From contig NZ_VFPH01000002.1 of the NCBI RefSeq assembly GCF_006717045.1, forward strand, positions 1,426,001 to 1,490,000: a stretch of DNA of 64,000 bases. Direction: 5' to 3'. The notes below the pieces were generated by a model. It was not told the origin of the DNA and ran no database searches. It saw nothing but the letters and a program-made list of their open reading frames with translations. This DNA is from Pseudonocardia cypriaca. Lineage in GTDB: Bacteria; Actinomycetota; Actinomycetes; Mycobacteriales; Pseudonocardiaceae. The first letter of the stretch is position 1, and the number at the start of each line of letters is the position of its first letter. The position numbers and the translations under genes are program-made. Positions 60,316-64,000 of this stretch are shown piece by piece.

Positions 60316-60319
<4 letters not shown>
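59420..60319 (-). CDS. acetyl xylan esterase/cephalosporin-C deacetylase-like hydrolase (AXE1 family)
   Basis: 299 residues, alpha/beta hydrolase fold. The nucleophile is S160 in HGSSQGG, the acid D247 or D248 in GLEDDVCPPETG and the His H276 in CGHDAGHH. AFAVAPRGK and YAYRGFYVDAVRAVE are family features. Such enzymes remove acetyl groups from sugars or cephalosporins. No signal peptide is present, so it acts inside the cell on imported substrate. The GTG at 60319 is coupled to the ATPase gene (GTGA). It probably deacylates the imported compound before the PLP step. Confidence 0.9.
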
Positions 60320-61434
<1,115 letters not shown>

Positions 61435-61437
61435 CGT

Positions 61438-62292
61438 CTACCCCTTCACCGAACCGGCCGCCATGCCCTGCACGATCAACCGCTGGCAGATCAGCACCAG
61501 CACCAGCGGCGGCAGTACCGCCAGCACGCCGGCCGCTGCCATCAACGTGACCTGCGTGTTCAGGTCGGTTGCGAAGTTGGCGGCGATCACCGGGATGGTC
61601 TGCGAGCTGATGCTGCTGGTCATGAACAGCGCGAACATGAACTCGTTCCACGCCGTCATGAACGAGAAGATCGCCGCCGCCACGAGCCCTGGCGCGGAGA
61701 TCGGGAGGAACACCGACCACATCATGCGGAACCAGCCGCAGCGGTCGACGCGCGCGGCGTCCTCCAGCTCGCGGGGCACCGTGCGGAAGTAGTCCTTGAG
61801 GATCCAGATCGTGATCGGCAGCGCGAACGTCGTGTAGGACAGGATCAGCGCGCCGTAGGTGTCGAGCAGGTCCAGCGTCCGCATCACCAGGTAGAACGGG
61901 ATGATGATCGCGATGCCCGGCACCATGCGGGTCAGCAGGTAGACGATCAGCAGCACCTGGCTGCCGCGGAACTGGATCCGCGAGAACGAGTAGGCGGCGA
62001 ACGTGCCGAGCACGAGGTTCACCAGGGCCGTCGAGAGCGCCACCACGAGGCTGTTGAGCAGCGCGTACGGGGTGTCGCCCACGGCGTTCGACCCGACGAG
62101 GGCCTGGTCGGTGCTCGGGTTCACGAACCCGAGGTAGTTGGCCATCGTCGGATCCGCCGGCAGGAACTGCGGCGGCACGGATGCGGCGTCCACCTCGTGC
62201 ATGAAGCTGATGTTGACGATCCAGTAGAACGGCACCACGAGGTACAGCGCGAAACCGATCGCGAGGGCGTAGAGAACGACTTTCCGCGTCAT
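61438..62292 (-). CDS. carbohydrate ABC transporter permease (MalG/UgpE type)
   Basis: 284 residues from ATG 62292. It has six membrane helices, with the EAA loop ELEDAARVDRCGWFRMMWSV (the usual Gly of the loop core is Arg-Cys-Gly here) and FMTAWNEFMFALFMTSS. It overlaps the partner permease by 4 bases. The ligand is probably a carbohydrate derivative, as for the family. Confidence 0.92.
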   Translation of the reverse strand: MTRKVVLYALAIGFALYLVVPFYWIVNISFMHEVDAASVPPQFLPADPTMANYLGFVNPSTDQALVGSNAVGDTPYALLNSLVVALSTALVNLVLGTFAAYSFSRIQFRGSQVLLIVYLLTRMVPGIAIIIPFYLVMRTLDLLDTYGALILSYTTFALPITIWILKDYFRTVPRELEDAARVDRCGWFRMMWSVFLPISAPGLVAAAIFSFMTAWNEFMFALFMTSSISSQTIPVIAANFATDLNTQVTLMAAAGVLAVLPPLVLVLICQRLIVQGMAAGSVKG

Positions 62293-63233
62293 ACCTCGAT
62301 CCGCCCCCTCTGGTACAGCGTCGAGATGTAGCCGATCGAGATCACCAGCGTGACGATCGTGATCACCCAGGAGTACGCGCTGCCCAGGCCGAAGTCGGTG
62401 TAGGTCAGCACGGTGCGCACGTTCAGCACGGCGATGACGTTGGTGGCGTCGCCCGGCCCGCCGCCGGTGAGCACGTAGATCGTGTCGAACGCCCGGAACG
62501 CGTTCATGGTCTCCAGGATCAGCACGATCAGCAGCGGGTGCAGCAGCCACGGCAACGTGACCTGCGTGAACCGCTGCACGACTCCGGCCCGGTCCACCTT
62601 CGCGGCGTCGTACTGCTCGCTCGGGATCGTCGACAGCCCGGCGAGCAGGATGATCACGGTGAACGGCAGCGTGTTCCAGACCTGCGCGAACGCGGTGATG
62701 AAGAACGCGCCTGAGGGCGAGGTCAGCCAGGCCTGGTAGGAGTCGATCAGGCCCAACTGCAGCAAGAGGCCGTTGAGCGCACCGGTCTTCGCGTCGAAGA
62801 TCGTGCGCCACATCAGGCCGTTGACCACGCCTGGCATCGCCCACGGCAGCAGCACGAGGCTCCGCAGCACGCCGCGGCCGAGGAACGTCTCGTTCAGCAC
62901 GAGTGCGAGCGCCGTCCCGAGGACCACCGTCAGGCCGAGCACGACCACCACGAACGCGACGGTGACCCGCAGCGAGCTCAGGAAGATCGGATCGCCGACC
63001 AGCGCGATGTAGTTCTGGAACCATACGAACCGTTCCAGGGCCGGCAGCTTCAGGTTGTACCGGTGCAGGGAGAGCCAGAACGAGTAGCCGATCGGGTACG
63101 CGACCAACAGCCCGATGACGATCATCGCGGGCGCGTTGAGCAGGTACGCGCGGGCGGTGTCGCCGATCCCCTGCCGTGGCGGGCGCGCGCTCCCGGCGCG
63201 CGGCTTCTCCGTGTCGACCGCTGTGAGGGTCAC
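62289..63233 (-). CDS. carbohydrate ABC transporter permease (MalF/UgpA type)
   Basis: 314 residues from GTG 63233, whose first bases overlap the stop codon of the binding-protein gene. It has a proline-rich N-terminus and six membrane helices. The EAA loop reads EQYDAAKVDRAGVVQRFTQV and is followed by AFDTIYVLTGGGPGDATN. It pairs with the following permease gene. Confidence 0.92.
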   Translation of the reverse strand: MTLTAVDTEKPRAGSARPPRQGIGDTARAYLLNAPAMIVIGLLVAYPIGYSFWLSLHRYNLKLPALERFVWFQNYIALVGDPIFLSSLRVTVAFVVVVLGLTVVLGTALALVLNETFLGRGVLRSLVLLPWAMPGVVNGLMWRTIFDAKTGALNGLLLQLGLIDSYQAWLTSPSGAFFITAFAQVWNTLPFTVIILLAGLSTIPSEQYDAAKVDRAGVVQRFTQVTLPWLLHPLLIVLILETMNAFRAFDTIYVLTGGGPGDATNVIAVLNVRTVLTYTDFGLGSAYSWVITIVTLVISIGYISTLYQRGRIEV

Positions 63234-64000
63234 GAGTACTTCTGCTTGAGCGACGTCACGGTCGTGGAGAGCGCCTTGACGGCGTCGTCCGGGGAGGTCT
63301 GGTTGGACAGGAGCTGCTGCACGACCTTCTGCTGCTCGTTCTCGTACTCGCTGTACCAGGGCTGCTTGATCGCCGTGCGCGGCCGGGCCAGTGAGGCGAG
63401 GCCCGAGTAGATCGTGGGGTCGGCGAAGGTGGCGAGGCCTGCCTGCACCTCGGGGTCCTGCTCCAGCTTGCGGAAGGGGAAGCCGAGGCCCTTCTTCTGG
63501 AACCAGTACTTCGCCGTGTACGGCACGCCGTCGCCGTCGAAGCCGCCGAGGTAGGTGAGCAGCCGGAACGCCTGGTCCTTGACCTCGGTGTCCTTGCTCA
63601 GCGCGTACATGCGGGTGTTGCTGACGGTGCCGACCACGTTGCCGTCGAGGCTGGGGATGTAGGCGATCTTGAGGTTGCCCGCGGTCTTCGACCGGGCCGG
63701 GTCGTTGTAGTCCCGCAGCGCGTACCGGGCGCCGATCGTGAACGCGTACCGCTCGTTCTTCATCGCGTCGTCGAGCGGCACCGGCAGCAGCTGGAGCACG
63801 GCCGGGTCGATCACCTTCGTGACGGTGGCGGCGCGCTGCAGCCAGGCGAAGACGTCGCGAACCGTGGGGTCGGGGCCGTCCATGACCGGGTTCCCCGCGG
63901 CGTCGAACACGTCGCCGCCGCTGGCGAAGACGAGGCCCCACGCCCACCCCCACCAGGTGTCCTGCAGCTGGGCCGTGAGGCCGATCGGGAACTCGAGGAT
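63230..64000 (-). CDS. sugar ABC transporter substrate-binding protein, N-terminus outside the window
   Basis: The last 256 residues of a family 1 sugar-binding protein; the reading frame is open to the window edge. Visible features are WWGWAWGLVFASGGDVFDAA, the KNERYAFTIGARYALRDYND segment, and the C-terminal half with AKYWFQKKGLGFPFRKLEQD. The signal peptide and lipobox lie beyond 64000. It overlaps the first permease gene by 4 bases, so it is an upstream, possibly first, gene of the leftward operon that ends with ridA. Confidence 0.88.
   Translation of the reverse strand: MLEFPIGLTAQLQDTWWGWAWGLVFASGGDVFDAAGNPVMDGPDPTVRDVFAWLQRAATVTKVIDPAVLQLLPVPLDDAMKNERYAFTIGARYALRDYNDPARSKTAGNLKIAYIPSLDGNVVGTVSNTRMYALSKDTEVKDQAFRLLTYLGGFDGDGVPYTAKYWFQKKGLGFPFRKLEQDPEVQAGLATFADPTIYSGLASLARPRTAIKQPWYSEYENEQQKVVQQLLSNQTSPDDAVKALSTTVTSLKQKYS

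Overview
The window is GC-rich throughout. GTG (and one or two TTG) starts are frequent, and genes overlap by ATGA or GTGA at nearly every operon junction. Together with the gene families present (FCD-type GntR, MmyB-like XRE regulator, DUF732 lipoprotein, F420/NADPH reductase-like protein, pirin cluster), this points to a soil actinobacterium, most likely of the Pseudonocardiaceae. That placement is an inference. No rRNA, tRNA, CRISPR array, intact transposase or integrase was seen.

Layout. 0-9.6 kb: leuA with a downstream FCD GntR regulator, an alditol oxidase, an MFS exporter, an FAH-family hydrolase, an XRE regulator divergent from an aldo/keto reductase, and phoH. 9.7-15.9 kb: a mannoside operon (GH38 alpha-mannosidase, sugar-binding lipoprotein, two permeases, no ATPase). 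16-19.8 kb: small membrane and SnoaL-like proteins and a NarL-type two-component system. 19.8-26 kb: a CoA-superfamily protein, then a MarR-controlled redox cluster (LLM flavin oxidoreductase, F420/NADPH reductase-like protein, pirin), a cyclase and MsrA. 26-32.5 kb: a polyol cassette (mannitol dehydrogenase, ABC permeases and binding protein) divergent from a ketose 3-epimerase and a P-loop kinase, suggesting polyol uptake, oxidation to ketose, epimerisation and phosphorylation.

32.5-39.8 kb is the most disturbed part. It has an NRAMP relic, an LLM monooxygenase, an EamA transporter, an orphan binding protein, a tandem hairpin repeat, frameshifted small genes including a DUF732 lipoprotein, and perfect TTCCGCGGAA-centred palindromes. 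39.8-48 kb: a cytidylate-kinase-like protein, an SDR, a PL7 alginate lyase, and a five-gene dipeptide/oligopeptide ABC operon divergent from an AsnC/Lrp regulator with an inverted repeat between them. 48-56.5 kb: relics of a DUF234 ATPase and a P450-reductase-type flavoprotein, an AEC carrier, membrane proteins, an ECF sigma factor with a candidate membrane anti-sigma partner, a second MFS exporter, a secreted protein/DUF6529 pair and a FemAB/GNAT-like protein.

56.9-64 kb (reading leftwards from the window end) is one tightly overlapped operon: sugar-binding protein, two permeases, MsmK/UgpC-type ATPase, an AXE1-family esterase, a paralogue of that esterase whose catalytic serine is aspartate, a SelA/DgaE-like PLP enzyme and a RidA-family enamine/imine deaminase. 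The order suggests import of an esterified amino-sugar-like compound, deacylation, PLP-dependent ammonia elimination and clean-up of the reactive enamine. I do not recognise this combination as a described pathway and regard it as the best candidate here for a new system.
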